Assembly (NCBI GenBank): GCA_033239525.1
Contig: BSYO01000033.1
Location: 6,563,501 to 6,627,500 of the forward strand
Source: Nepenthes gracilis
Lineage: Eukaryota > Streptophyta > Magnoliopsida > Caryophyllales > Nepenthaceae
Reading direction: 5' to 3'
Length of the DNA stretch: 64,000 bases
Shown piece by piece: positions 13,038 to 27,700 of the stretch. Numbering within the stretch: the stretch's first letter is position 1; each line of letters begins with the position of its first letter. The position numbers and the translations under genes were made by a program. Under the pieces are notes generated by a model. It searched no databases and was not told where the DNA came from. It was given only the letters and a program-made list of their open reading frames with translations.

Positions 13038-13913
13038 CTTCCCTCCAACTGGAAGCAAATTATGACAAAAAATCATCGACCAGTTCCTAAAATGTCCAAA
13101 TCGACTTAGGTTGAAACTAATAGAACCAAATTCGGGCATCCCCTTTGAGAGTTATGGAAAATATAAGCACATTACAGCCTCGTCTAGACTTTAGAAGCTT
13201 AGGAGGATACGAAAATTGTCAGATGGTCTATTGGATCTATACTTCCATCGTATGGATCTAGAACCAGCATCTTGAATTTGTAAGGGAGTGGATGTGGATG
13301 TGTATGAATCTCCATCGTGAATGGTGATCTTCGTAAGTCTGTAGTTCATCCACCAATGTCCCCTCCGAACACATGCAGCCACATTTTTTCTACTTTCTCC
13401 TCAATCTGAGGAGGAGCTGCCATTTTCTTTTTATTGGGGAAGATTATCAATTATGAGGGATTCTGTGTGGCACGAGAGGCTAGGTGGATTATAACCTTTG
13501 GAGGGTGTGCACTATGAAAAGCTCCTCCTTAATATGAGGGCCCCATATCATCACAGGAGTAACAAGGATTATACCTTTCTGAGCTATCTTCTCGAGTCCT
13601 GTAACTTAGCCGACCATTTAGGTGTGATGGGACCTTGTTGCTTGAGGCATCTTTAGTCCCGAGGTCATCTAACCAACTAACCTTCTTGGTGGGATGCTTC
13701 TTACCCCATTCCTCCATCTGGACGTCGCAATTTGGGAGGTCGAGGACGGAGCCCTCTTTGATCGCTCATCCAAACGTGTGCAAATGTTTGAACGGTTTTG
13801 GAAATGTCATCCATCTGCATTGCGAGTACACGTACATAGGAATCAAGATGATCATCTACGCAACTGCCCATAGAATGACAATTGCCACATAAGGTGACAT
13901 CCCTAATTGGCAC
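13038..13913 (-). pseudogene. gypsy gag pseudogene, N-terminal part
   Basis: Minus-strand frames give degraded gag. An N-terminal helical segment (QMDDISKTVQTFAHVW) lies near 13800 and the conserved DGSIDPIDHLTIF lies near 13230. The gag stops at the right edge of an inserted solo LTR and resumes at 10497. Several stops and frame changes are present, so it is non-functional. Confidence 0.6.
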
Positions 13914-13986
13914 GCTGATTTATACCCGAGTGTTTACCATATTATTTTTCATAAAAATGTAATAATCTGACTTTTTAGTTGTTTTT

Positions 13987-14000
13987 CACAGAGAATACCA
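13987..14000 (-). other. Possible primer binding site, gypsy element
   Basis: Immediately inside the 5' LTR the minus strand reads TGGTATTCTCTGTG. Beginning with TGG right after the LTR fits pairing with the CCA end of a tRNA. The tRNA identity is not determined. Confidence 0.4.
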
Positions 14001-14001
14001 A

Positions 14002-14432
14002 TGATATATATATCTTCGAATCCAAATTACTAAATGGATTAGGAAGTCAAGAGTCGGTTCACTTGGTTCAATCGATTTGAAGTCGATTTTCGTATACTTC
14101 AAATCTAGGTCCTATGCAACACATTAAATAAAAAGTCAAACGATTAACACAACTCACCCTCGATTTATCCTCCGACTCAAATTAGATATCTTTTTTATTA
14201 AGAGAGAAAAAAATAATGCAAAATAAGAATACTAATATTTATATAAAATGTTTTTAGACATATACACTTTATAAAAAGCATCTTAAAATTATTAATTGTT
14301 TTTATCCTTTTTATTGTCCGTTCCTCTCCCCTCCTATTGAAAATGAGATATATACATAGTTAAAGGGCAATTGATCTCTTCATCAACTACCGATAGAACC
14401 ATCCAAATGGATAAAAAGATGACGTTTGACCA
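14002..14432 (-). repeat. 5' LTR of the Tat-like gypsy element
   Basis: About 431 bp aligned by eye with 3889-4340. Shared blocks include the segment around AAATCCAAATTA, the AAAATAAGA-T-CTAATATTTATAT block, and the region before GGATAAAA-GATG. A TATA-like run near 14345 on the minus strand would serve as the LTR promoter. Confidence 0.55.
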
Positions 14433-15648
14433 AAGGTCAAATGGATAAATATCCTTTTTATGTACTCTAGAGGCAGTGATTTTTATGGATAATAAAAAGA
14501 CAATTATTTTATATTTTTTTATATTCAAAATTAAATTTTTTAGATTAGAAATGATCATTTTTTTCGAAGTAAACTACAAAACATCCTGATCAGAATACAC
14601 ATCCGGCTCTCCTTTGTTTATCCCAGCATCTGCCATAGTCGTATTGTTTCCTAAAAGCACAATGAAAACAACAAAAACAATCAACAGTTGAATTCCGTTT
14701 TAATCAGAGGACAATAAGAGATAGGAGAATCGATATCAGAGAAAACAGCTGCAATCGGATCAGGTTCGATATCGGATACGATCACATGTATTTCGACTTA
14801 TTCCCGTTATCTTGTTTGTTGCAAAATGGCAATTAGCAAAAAAATAAGAACAGCCAACTGTGTGTGATAGATTAATTTATTATCAAACAATTAAAATATT
14901 AATTATTAGATCCAGGTGCATCTATCCTACCGCCACACCCCCGGCCCAGTTTGGGCAGTAGCTCAACTCCGGCAACTCCATCAACTCCCACCAATGGCTG
15001 TCAGCTGGCCAGTCTCTCCACTGATCCACTGATGCTAATCTCCCACTCTTCAGCTACCATGATAGCATTCCCCCTTATTTCAGGGGTAATACTTATTCAC
15101 CTTGTGAACCACTATGCAATATTTGTTCTAACTTATTCTAGGTAATATCTATTATATCATCACATTATTCTCTTCTAGCGGCAAAATAGCCAGGGTTTTG
15201 TTCAATGACCATCTAGTTCCAAGCATCATACTGACATATCTAATTCCTCTTGTGACCTTTACATGAATATATGCCCACAAACCAGCAGAAGCTTTATCCA
15301 TAAAAAGTTATATCTTCAATAAGAACAACTATGCTGAGAAGTAAATACAAAAATAAAAGAAAGAAAATCCCAAATCAAGATATTTAATGTAGCATTGTTG
15401 GTTTAGATACGTGGAGCGCGAGCCTTAAGGCAGGAGAAAGATTGCCACATCACAACCAAAGGCGGTCACGAATTTTAAACATGGTAAAAAAGCCTCCCAA
15501 CATTACAGACAAGATTGTGTTTTTCATGCCTGAACTAATAAATGCGAGCAAGCTGCAAATGCACAACAATGATGCCAAAAGGTAAAACAGTACATACAAG
15601 GAAATTTTCATGCCTTGGTCGTCAAATGGAAACTGGTGAACAACGTTC
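14433..15648. other. AT-rich flank and presumed 3' UTR of the p31comet-like gene
   Basis: No ORF with recognisable content and no RNA gene. The 3' UTR of the minus-strand gene should lie just left of 15649, but no decisive polyadenylation site was identified. Short GC-richer stretch at 14930-15020 is unexplained. Confidence 0.3.
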
Positions 15649-15709
15649 TCATTCTGCCGGTGATTGGTTCTTCAGAGCAAGACCCTTGATTACATGACGA
15701 CACTGAAAC
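15649..15709 (-). CDS. COMET: p31comet-like exon 7 (stop codon)
   Basis: The last 61 bp complete the split Trp codon and encode [19 protein letters not shown] before TGA at 15651-15649. The acceptor is CCTGCAG. The segment WFQ.RHVIKG is the conserved C-terminal strand of the family. Intron 6 (15710-16712, 1,003 bp) holds nothing recognisable. Confidence 0.76.
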
Positions 15710-18700
15710 CTGCAGGCATATGAGATTTGCAACTTTCTAATATATTTCAAAATCTCCAAGAAGCTAATACAGCTTGTTTGATCAACCAGCTGCAATACTA
15801 ACTAGGTCACATCAAAACTCTTAACCTTGTTAAATTGTCTGTAAATAAAATGGAGACTACAGTATAGAGTATGGTCATTTTATACCGTGCTACATGTTGC
15901 ATAACAATGCTTGGATTCCATTACTCCCAACCAACCAAACATGCCCTTAGTTCAGTATATGACACAATGCCACTATTCAGAAGACAATGGAGTTGCAAAA
16001 TATAATAGGCAAAAAGAGGGGGGGGTTCTTACATCTTTTCTTCATTGGTTGAGTTCTACGATGATGGAGCAAACATAGTCCACTTGGAGCATTATTGTTT
16101 GGATGGACTGACTATTTCCCTAAAATGTGTTTCCCACGTTTTTGGAGTATTTTCCAATGTTGAATACAAATAAAATACTATATGCAGAAAGAAATTTCCC
16201 TGCATTTGAAGGAAATAGCATCCCTGCACTTTGTAGATCTACCTTGCTATTTAGATTTTCAGCATTTAAATAAAGACCTTGCCTACGCTAAACAAGGTTA
16301 TAGAAGTTCAAAACATAATAATGTACTTCTTCCTATGTTATTCGTGATAGACACTAAGTAAAGATTTCAAAGAAAACAGTTACCTTGGATAGAATTCCTA
16401 TATTTCCGCATAACATACATAATTAGAGGTTTGGGACAATCATTTCTTCCACGTATCTAAAGCATACTATGACTTCTTGGCCTTTTTTAAAAAATCATGA
16501 GACAGACAACAGATATTCCTTTCCTAGGGTAAATATTGTTCAAGCAAAATCCCTCTCATTGAAATTATAATGTGAAATATTTCCATCCAGCTAAACCAAT
16601 CTAGACTTTGAGTTGCCAAAAGACATCTTCATCTACTATGCAGTAAAAATGGGGCGACTGGTCCTAGAAGCTGAACTTGGAGAATACACTGCAAATATAA
16701 ATAACTTCATACCATGTCAGATCCTCTGATGTAGCAGCCAACTTGGAGATTGCTATTTGAGAATCACAGTGAGAAGTATATGATTCTTGGCAACAGCCTC
16801 CATATTTAAAACGTAGCCTCAAAGGTGCAATCTGCAATGGAACATGAAAATATGACATATAGTGGTATGGGTCTTAATTAGGAAACCTCAAAGAAAATGT
16901 TTCCATCAGGTGAATCTTACTTTGAAAAGTTGTTTTATCAACCTTTTACAAATAGGCCACAGTAGGTACATCAATTTCTAGAAGAAATTGTTTTAATTGC
17001 CTTGCTTGTCACACCATGCATATCAGTAAAACAGTCTGTCAGTTTGGCTGCAGGTTCAACTGGTTATGTAGGTTGAAAGCTGTAAATGACATTTCATAAC
17101 TAAATTCTTGTTACTCAAATTTTATTTAATATACGAGCCATTAAAACAAAAATTAGTGAATTTTACCACTGTTTTATCAAACTTTTCTCAATCAAGTACA
17201 CTGACCAAAACCCACACAATTTAGAAAGAAGGGTTAAAGATTTTGGGTTTGTAGCTTTTTCTGCCCTCCCTCCGTTGGGTGGTGGTTGGTTTGGTGACAT
17301 CAGGTATTATGGTTAGTTCTGTGGTCATGAATTCAATTCCTCTTACTACATGTCTGCACTAACCTAGTTCATATTCTTTGGGAGTGAAACCACACACCCA
17401 AAATTCGAACCAAACATAGAGTGGAGAATTCCTTTTTACCCAAAAAAACCAAAGGCTTATCAACCATCTAGAGGGTGAGAAGCCTTGGCGCTTCTCTCCA
17501 TAGGCTGAAACCATAAAACCTTTGCAATCCAGGGCCAAAGACCGTGTACATATAACCTCCCAAAAACACACAATAGGACAGCTTGAGCAATGGACCACCC
17601 TTTTATAATTGTATTGGCCAATGAATTTCATACACCCAACACTTCTTAAGTAATGCAGAAATTTTGCTTCGTAAAACCATCTATTATGAAATGAGAAAGA
17701 AATTGTCCTAAAGCTTTTCTTCTTGAAGTGATTGATAAAGATTATTTTCTCATATGAAATTTTGGTATCTCAGATATGCTTAAAATGACTATGTTTTGAA
17801 GTGTTGTGTCCTATCAACAAATTTATAATCAGGCCCCCAGTTCCCATAAGAAATCCGTAATACAGCAGCTTTATTATCAAATCTCAGTGTGATGTGCACA
17901 TTTTTGTTCTACAGCCTTTCATTGCCTATGGAGGTTGCAGCCGTACCACCATTTCCTAGTTATAGGATCTGTACTTAGGGCATAGCACTTGCATTTACAT
18001 GTACATAGGAGACGGAACTTTCTCCGTACTCTGTTTATGGAAGCCACATGCATATCATAGTAATTGCTGATCATCCTTCAGCTATTGCGTTTTAACTGGA
18101 GAATAAATGGAACTGGATAAATTTATCAGAGAATGATGAACTTCATATTAACCTTTTTTTTATAAGTCACTAATTTATTTGAAAATGATAACATATTGCA
18201 GCTGTTGCAGTAGCTCAATTCTTTATTTTAACATTTTCAGGGCTATAGACTATCAAGTAGTAAGGATAAGTGCATCTTGAAAGAGCTGTCTGAGTGTTTC
18301 AGAGTAGAGTGAAAATCTTTCAAATAGTACCTCAAAACCTTGAACTTTCTATTCTGATAAACAATTATTTGAGAAGGATATAATTTTCACACTAACTACT
18401 CGAGGTTTTAGTTATTGAAGTAATTGATGATATTTTGATGAACACCTTTTCCATGACATAAATTTGGGGATATGATTGACTGGATTTGTCTTTAGGCTTG
18501 CAAGTCCGTGGCACATAACCTTGATTTCTTTGCGTTCAGCAAGCTGAGGCCTTTTCCTTAGGAATTGAGGTGTGACAAGATAATCATCCAAAAGAAGATG
18601 CAGATTGCTTATAAACTCAACATTCTCAACCTAACCACACCATGACATAAAATGAATTTCTGACTGAAAAAGCTGTCTCAAAAGTTGCTCTTTGCATACG

Positions 18701-21700
18701 GGACAAGACATTACCAAATTTTTAAGCATCAAAGTTCCCATTGCCTTTACAATGTCATGTCAACTACAACTATGACCAACAGTATACAAGAAGGACTCTA
18801 TGCTCAATAAGGCTCCTTAGATGATCACGGAAGGGTTATGGGAACCAACAATCGAATATCATTTTTTCCTCAATCTTTACTCAAAAAGCACATCCCAACC
18901 CAACAAAAATGGGGTATCAATAAATATAAAAAACATACAGCCTCAGATGTAACTTGACAAAATAAAAACAAGAAAACCCATAGACCAATACTATACAAAA
19001 CCCAACAAGAAACAAAGACCCGAGACTCAAAAAGACCAAACCAAAAGAAAACTAATTGAAAATTTGAAAACAAAAAAAATTCAGCAAACTTCACAACCAA
19101 CACAAAATAAGAAATTCCTTGCCACACTCATAGGTACCATTGAAGCTTAGTTACCTTTCCTTCTTCTCACTATTCACTTTATTGGCCTTTCTTGTAATGC
19201 CTGAGAATTAATCTTGAAATAATGATGTTGATTTGCAACAATCTAGTTAACTATTAATTAAGAATAATTGAGGGTTCAAGCAAAACCCAAAGTATTAGAC
19301 CGTGCCTAATGGGTGCACAAACCGTGCTTGTGCTCAATGGAGTTAAAGTCTTTGGATTTTCCTTGAAGAAATTACATTATATATTATGACAAATATGAAT
19401 CCGTATGTGAATTTAACCAACTAATTAGTATATCTTGGGGATATTTTTGAACCCATTTAGGATACAAATATTTTACATAAAAACATTAATTAATTTAAAA
19501 ATTACTTGGGGATAATTTAATATACTAATATAGTATCCAGAATTTTAGAAAAGATTAAATTATTGGGATTAAATTAAAATACCAATTGATCAAATAAATT
19601 AGGGCTTTTGAAAGTGATGGGTTCGGTAAAATTTGGGCCGGCCCAACTCAAGGCCTACGAAAAAATCGCACAACTCAAGAGGAATCCCAAGCAGCCCCAG
19701 ATCCGGTTGGCCCAGTTCAAAACAAGCCCAGCAAAAATTGGCCCCAGAGTAGGCCACAGTCTCGGCCCAAGTGCTCGCCCGAGACAGAGGATGCCACACA
19801 GTTGGCTGCCAGCAGGCCACAGTCAATGCACCATGACTCTGATTCAGAGTCTGCAGCACACCACCACTGCAAGCAAACCTCTACAGAGCTGAGGGTCTCA
19901 GCGCCATCTGCGACCAGCTGTCTTCATCCTCCTCGATTAAAAAGAAGAGGAGGCATTCAAGCAAACGGGGGGCCAAAGGGATTTGCAGAGGACAATGGAG
20001 CTCTCCTTGGGAAAGAGCAATGGCACTCTACTCCTCTATTCCCGTTTCCGGCAAAACAGAGCTCAAACTCTCCCAACAATGGCGCTCAGCTCCTCTGTTC
20101 CCGTTTCCAGTGAAACAGAGCTCGAAGCTCTCCCAACAATGGCGCCCAGCTCCTCTATTCCCGTTTCCGGCGAAATAGAGGCTCAAAGCTCCTAAAACAG
20201 AGTCCAGAGCTTCTCAATAGAGGCAGAGCTCAAGGTCCAGCTCCTCCGTCCCATTCCTAGCAAAACAGAGACTCAAAGCTCCTAAACAGAGTCCAAAACT
20301 TCTCAATAGAGGCAGAGCTCGAAGTACAGCTCCTCTGTTCCTGTTTCCGGCGAAACAGAGCACAGAGCCCTCCAATAATGGCGCCCAGCTGCTCCCTGTC
20401 ACTCTCGGCCCAAACAGAGCACAAAGCTCTCTTGTAATGGCGCCCAGCTGCTCCCTATTGCTCTCAGCCAAACAGAGAACAAAGCTCACCAACAAAGGCG
20501 CCCAGCTGCTCTTTCCCAAATCCGAGCAAAGCAGTGCACACTCGCTTCCGTGGCTCTCTCTCTTTCTCATCACACTTAGAGCACCGCCCCCAACTCCTGG
20601 ATCCAGCCACTGGAGTAGTGGGTGCGTCTCTTACAGCCGAGCACAGGTGGGCTCCCCTCCGTTCGTGGCCGGGGGAAGACATCAGCAGAGGTCCGCAGGG
20701 AGGCTCCCCTCTGAAGGAAGCCACAGAGGATTTTGGCGGGGGGCCCTCACTCCCGTGGGGGTGAGCCCGACAACGTGCCCCTCATCCAAGGGCACTCCTA
20801 GGGAAGGCAAAGCAGTCCATGACCCACAAGCAAGATTCTAAGCCGCCCCTCAGTCCTCCTCCTAGTAAACCACTCTACAAGTACACCCGTCGTGAGCCAC
20901 TCCACGAGTGTACCTCTAGTAAGCCACCCCCCGTCAGGCGCATAATAGGAGTCCAGTCGTCCTCTCACATCCCCCATTCACATACAATTTTGAATTATTT
21001 AGCATCCTCCTTATATCTTTTTATTTTTAGAAAGACTTTTGACTTAAATGTCAGAAAATAAATCAGGGAATAAATCCCGTCAATCATCTAACCTCTTAGT
21101 TGTAGTTTGTGGTCCGCAAGTCCAAGGTTAGCAACGACGGAGATTGGACCCGCTTTAATTTGACCCGCAGCAGAAAATCAAGTGGCTTCCTAATCCGTAC
21201 CACAACTCGGAAACTAAGGACCCATCAAAAATATATCAATAGAGTATAATTATGGAATAATTATAAGTTAATATTAAGGCCTAATTATCCCCCAATTAGG
21301 ATTAATTAATTTAAGATTGAATTTTGGAGGAGGACTAAACCCTAGCTTGAAATTCTCCAAATTAAAGCCTAATTTGGATTTAATTGAGCAATTAACTTAA
21401 TCTTAAGCTGAGATAACATCTTAAGGTTATGAACTAACCAGCTTAGATTCGAATTTTTGTGGAAGGGCGAATTGATGGAGGCAGTCATGGATGCCGCAAA
21501 ACAAAGGAGGCAGCCGTAGCAGCCACTATTGGACAATCAAGCATGTGATTTGACCAATCAAAAGGTTCCAAACACATCAGTGGTGGCTTAAGCTAGCTGT
21601 CTATAAATTTTGGAGGCCGGAAACAGTGTGGACCACGAATTCTAAAAAAAAAAAAAAACCACTCAAGGAGAAAAGCTCAAAATTGATAAGAAAAAGAAGG

Positions 21701-24700
21701 GAACAAATTCGTACATGTAAATCAGTAAATAATTCCTTATCATCTTGTTGTACCATGATCCAATACCTCTCTAATATCTTGAATTATTGTTCTCTTGTGT
21801 CAAATCTTACTCATATGATCGAATTTGAGAGAAATTTGCAAGTGGCACAAAAATAGGGGTTTGGAACTTTTAGGAAATTGGTGGTCGATTTGTAAAGTTT
21901 GATGAATAAATTTAATTCTAATAGTTATATACTTACTACATATGACAATTTTGATAAGTCTTATACATCAAATGTTAGAGAATAACTCGAATTTAGGAGA
22001 AAAGGACCACAACAAACACCACGGCAAAATAGAGCACAAGCACTGCAGTGTTCTTGGGGCTGCTACTGTTCACCTGTGAAGCAGCAGCTTCTTCCTGATG
22101 CAGCCGCTACTTCCCGGCACTGTAGACATGTGCAAATGAGGAAAAAAGAATATTTTTTGTTACATTAATGTAATATTGGAATATGGTAATTAATTATTTA
22201 GTGAAAGAAAAAAATATTGTGGTGATTATTTGAGGTACAAATTGCAAAAATTTTTGAGGGAAATATTTCGGATGACCCAATATTGGAATAATTTTCTAAG
22301 GATTATTTCTTTAGTAGAAGTAAAATATTTTGGTGATTATTTAGGTTACAAACTGGACAAATAATTCTCGAAGAATATATTTCAAGTGACCCAATATTTA
22401 ATAATATATTTTGGCTATCCCAATATGATGAATTTAGTTTTACTATTTACTAATAGATGTAGTGAATAATAATTGTTTTAGATGTTGAGGGGTAAGTTAT
22501 GATAAATAAACTATAGGATAGATTTAATCTCTCCTTGTGGAAATTGTAATAATGGATTCCGTGCCTCAATTTATCAATTGCTTATTATGTCTTGTTCAAT
22601 TATTTTATGTTGGCTCATATTGATATATATTGTTGATAAGCTTTGTTTTATGTTATATTCTTATCATAATTGTTGATGATGTTAGCCTTAGTAGAGTTAG
22701 GTATTGGACTATGTGAAAGGATGACATGGGATTCTGGGAATTGCCATGGTTAGGCCTCGCATAGTCACACTATTCTATATTCTATGGATAAGGTAAAAAA
22801 ACGTATGGAGACACTACAGTATTCGAATATTTAGGCTTTGGGATACTCCAGTGTCGTCCCTACCACTTGACACCAAGACTATTCTAGTAATCTTGAGAAT
22901 ATGTTTATATTGAAATTTTTTTGGTGGAACACATGTGAGTTGTTGAGATCTAGATATCCAAAATAATTAGAAGTGGGTCCTACCATCAAGAATGGTTGTG
23001 AAGTGATCAGGCATTACTTTGGGAGTGATGGAGAATTATCGGGGCTATAGAGGGTCCCATCACAAGTGGTGGTTATGAGGCAATCAAGCACTGCTTTGGG
23101 AGTGGTGGAGAGTCATCAAGACTATAAATGATCTTACCATTTGGGATGGTTGTAAAATGATCAAACCATACTCTGGGAGTGATCGTAAGTCATTGGGATC
23201 ATTTTCCATAGAGAAAAATATGATCCTCGGAGATTTTTCTTACTGAGCTTGTTGAGACGAGGACAGTCCAATTTGGCCAATGGTTGACAGGTTCAAGTTG
23301 TCACATTCCTATTGAGATTGCTGACATGGCACAATCTAATTTGATCAAAGATAACGGGTCTAGGTTGTCATATCTTTGTTGAACTTGTTGCGATGTGTGG
23401 TCAGGATTCTGTCAAAGGTCAATTGGTTTGGGTTGCTACATTCTTGTTGAAATCATTGAGTTTGGCTTGACCGATGTGGCTTCTTAAAGTCGCATGCTCT
23501 TGAAAATCGAGATATTGATTTTTATGTTGCTAATTATATCTGAGTTCTTTTGATTTAATCTCTATTATTGTTATATACCAAAATTTTATTATATTTCTAA
23601 ATTATAAACTTACTTGTTAGGCATTTAGCTAATTTGTTATTGTCTCTTATTTTTCAAAGTAGCCACAGGTTAGCATACAATGGACGATAAGACTAGGTAG
23701 TTGGGAGACCTAGAGACTATTACGACGTTATTTGATCATTTTGACTCAAGTGGTTGTAGCCATAGTTTACAATACTATATTTGAGTGTTGTGAATTATTT
23801 TAAATATTTTACTTATTAGATCTAAGTTTTGTCAAATAAAGAATATTATTTTTTCAATCGTGTGAGTTAAATATTATTGTGGACCAAAAAATATATCGTC
23901 GCAATTCGGATGATTGAAGTTATGTGATCCAAGTAACCACAATGACCCCATGCCTGATATGCGTACGAAGGGGCATACATGCAGAATTTACCATTCATTG
24001 CACCTAAGTGTGCACATGAGAGGCGCATATGTGCCAGCTAACAGGGCTTCAGTGCCTGATTGGTGCATGGTTAGCACATGTGTACTAGTTTGCATATAAA
24101 AGTGAGACTTGCCTCTTTTTAGCTCATTCCGTGAGAGTTTCAAAAAGAAGAGAGAAAAGAAGAGAAGGAGGGAGAAGGAAAAAGGAAAGATATATTAAAC
24201 AGAAAACTTGGGAGATCTTGGTAATTAAGTTAAGGCTAGTAAATTCCATGCCTCGTCCTTCACTTTTTTGCTGAAATTTTTGAATTTTTTCTCCATGTTT
24301 GTCCAATGTGAGATATATGCTCTTATGCTCAATGCAAGTGCTCACCTATGTCTTTTCTTTGTTTAAATGTTTAACATGCATGCTTGTCTTTTATTCCCTT
24401 AGTTTCTCAGATTTTGAAGTAAATTATATATGATCCTAAAAAATATTGGAAAAATCCTAAAATTGTTAAAGTAAACACCTTGCATGTTCTTTCTTTTGCA
24501 AGAATTTGAAAAAAAAAAAAAAAATTCTCTACAATGAAGTTAAGCTAAGTAATTTTGCATTCCATTTTCGGAAAATATGTCTAGCAGAGTTTTTCTTTTG
24601 TTTGAAATGAATTATTGTAAGAAATTAACGATATATATTATGGCATGTCGCTCTATATAAGTAAAGGGAAGGTTGTATGATGTGCCCTCCCACGGGTTAG

Positions 24701-27700
24701 AATAACGGGTAAGGCCCCGTTTATAGGGTATAATATATCGACAACCAATCCATGGATTTTGAATAATGGAGTATGACCCATATTTATGGTGTAAAATTTG
24801 TAAACTTGCTTGCAAATTTTTTAACCCTAATTGATGAGGTTTATCATTGGTCACTTTAGTATGTTTATCATTGGTCACCTTCAAAATTTTGATGAGGTTT
24901 ATTCAAAATTACCCCCTTAAATTCTATGGTGATGCATGCATTGTTATTTATAACTTAATATTTTGAGCTTTTAGCTCACCTTATGATTCACTACCATTCA
25001 AATTAACAGCTTAAATCACTCGGCAATTTTGGAACAATGGATGTTCTTCTCGGAGACCTTTTTGCAAAGACATTGTGACTTTTATCTTTAGAATTGTTGT
25101 TGGGAACTGCTTAAGTAGTTAGAATTTTGGCATGTATAATGTTGAGACAACATGTCCAAGGAGCAAACCGTTCATCTTGTAGGTTTTCAAGTAACAATAA
25201 CTTGTAGGAATTGTTACAGTGTAATTTCGGATAATACATTGTCATGTTGAGCACATACTAATGATTTTTGCACAGTATTGCAATTCTGGGATTTAAGGTT
25301 GATTTAGGTATATGTTATCCTAGGCCATGACATTCCTATTTTGAAGCTCAAAATTCACCAGAATAACCAATCAAACCAACTATATACGTTGACCTGAATT
25401 TCGCAATTTATAATGAGAACCCTTTATGAATGTTGAATCTTTTTTCACATACCAGGCGTTGTGCATAGTGAAAGCTTAACAAAGTGGATTTGAGAACTCT
25501 AGCCCAACCCCTCAACTCATTTCGCCTTGACTAATTTTTGACTAAGCAATACTAAAACAAAACAAGAGAATTTACGGAAGAAAATCATTGAAAATCTTTT
25601 GTCTCAAGAAACATCAAATTCGACCCTATCTACATCAACACATCCAAATTTCTAGATTCTAACATTAAATTACAAACACCCAGACCCATTAACACCAACC
25701 ATAACATCTCTGGAACAATAAGGGATCTCCACTTAAAGGCTTTCAATAAGCAAATATTCATCCCTATCATGGAAATTTAAAAAATTGTTACTTTGGGTTA
25801 TCAGCATATCTGTCAGCATCCTTCTCAATCTGTCACTCCCTTAATTTCTCTTCCCAACTGTATCATCCTCCATCCCCACCTGACAACCACTACCTATCAC
25901 AACCACATCAACAGAAATTGATTGACTAACCAGTGATTCCAAAACCTAAGATGAGTCATCTGTCAAATACCGCAAGAAATCAACATTTATTATACCATAT
26001 GATTGAACAAGGTCCAGACCAGCACCCCACTTTATTCCCCTGACAGATCCTGTTGAAGATCAGAAGTTTCCTCCGCAGCACCAGCTAAAAAGGTCGTACC
26101 ATTCTCTCCATCTTTGACATTACAATATGAAGAAAAACCCACTCCTCCCTTCATGGGCCTCCCTACAAAATCCATAGCCAAGAGGGATCAGTCATGTCTT
26201 TGAAGAGCTAGAATTCCAACAAAAACAAAACCCAGAAATGGCTTGGCCCATTACAGATGTAGACATAACAGACATCTGAACAGCACCACCATGTCGTACT
26301 TATGAATTGAAGATTTGTCTCAAAATTCTTATTTTCATTCATCTCAAAAAGAAATATTTATACACAATAAACAGCCTATTTAAAGAAAGTCGACTATATA
26401 ACAATCTTACAAATATACAGCTATTCTGATGCCTTAATTCCTAACTAAATAAGGAACATAATAATCTAAATAAGAAACATAAAAATAAAATATTCTACAA
26501 CTGTATATTAATTTTTTCCCTCAAGTTGGTGCATAGATATCACACATACCCAACTTGGATAATACTGTACAGAATAAACCACTAGGGACAGCATGAGTCA
26601 TCACATCAGCTAAGCTGATCTACCCTTTTTATTTAAAGAACTTTTATCTTCCTAGAGTCTAGATTATCTTTGATATAGTTCCTATCCAGCTCAACATGTT
26701 TAGTCGATCACCGTTGCACTGGGTTATTTGCAATGTCAATGGCTGCTTTATTATCACAAAAAAGGGTCATAGGTTGTTCTAGACCAAACCCGAGCTCACT
26801 AAGAAGAATGTTTAGCCAAGAGAGCTCTGTGGTTGCATGATGAAGGGCACGGTATTCAGCTTCTGAACTAGACAATGACATCACATTCTGCTTCTTGCTT
26901 CTCCATGACACTAGATTCCCTCCAACAAAAGATACATAGCCTGATGTAAATTTTCTATTTAATTTGGATCCGGCAAAATCTAAATCTGTATAACCCACAA
27001 TGTCCAGATGACCATGTTTGGTGAACATAATACCTTTTCTTGGGGAAGACTTAAGATAAGCTAAAATATGATTCACTGCACCCATATGCCGATCACTTGG
27101 ATTGTGCATGAATTGACTCACAACACTAACTGCATAAGACAAATTAGGTCCGGTGTGAGTTAAATAAATCAATTTTTCCACCAGCCTCTGATATCTCTCT
27201 TTGTTCATTGGAGTCCGATCAAGATAAATACTTAAGCCATGATTCATCTCGACAGGTGTATCAACAGGTTGACAAACTGAGTTCCCAATTTCGGACAGAA
27301 GATCTAATTCATACTTGCGTTGAGAGAGAAAGAGGCCATGCTTAGACCGAAATACTTCAATGCCTAGAAAACATTTTAGAGCTCCCAAGTCCTTCATTTC
27401 GAACTCTTTAGACAAGTAGTTCTGAAATTTCTCTATTTTATTAAGGTTATTACCTGTGACAATCATGTCATCAACATAGACAATAAGCAAGGTAATGTCA
27501 ACCCCATCTCTCTTATAAAATAGAGTGTGATCTACAATAACTTGCTTAAAACCATACGCTTTCATAGAGTAGCTCAATTTGCCAAACCATGCCCTGGGAG
27601 CCTATTTCAGTCCATGTAATGCCTTTTTCAACTTGCATACTTCACCTCTTTTTGATGCAAACCTAGGAGGGGAATCCATATATACTTCTTCTAAAAGATC

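Larger units (their letters stand above)
3889..14432 (-). mobile_element. Decayed Ty3/gypsy retrotransposon, Tat-like, with terminal repeats
   Basis: Two similar direct repeats (about 3889-4340 and 14002-14432) bound a 10.5 kb unit. On the minus strand the order is: 5' LTR, a primer-site-like tract, gag (interrupted), protease, reverse transcriptase, truncated integrase, an antisense ORF, and the 3' LTR. LTR ends look like TG...CA (minus start TGTCGGTC or TGGTCAAA, minus end GCATCA or ATATCA). The gag-PR-RT-IN order is that of Ty3/gypsy. The antisense plus-strand ORF between integrase and the 3' LTR is a feature of the Tat clade. All coding parts carry stops and indels. No clear target duplication was seen, and boundaries are approximate. 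Confidence 0.6.

Noticed and set aside
19599..20841. Overlapping ORFs on both strands as possible genes
   Set aside because: They arise from GC-rich tandem repeats lacking stops. No start context, family motif or splice pattern supports coding.
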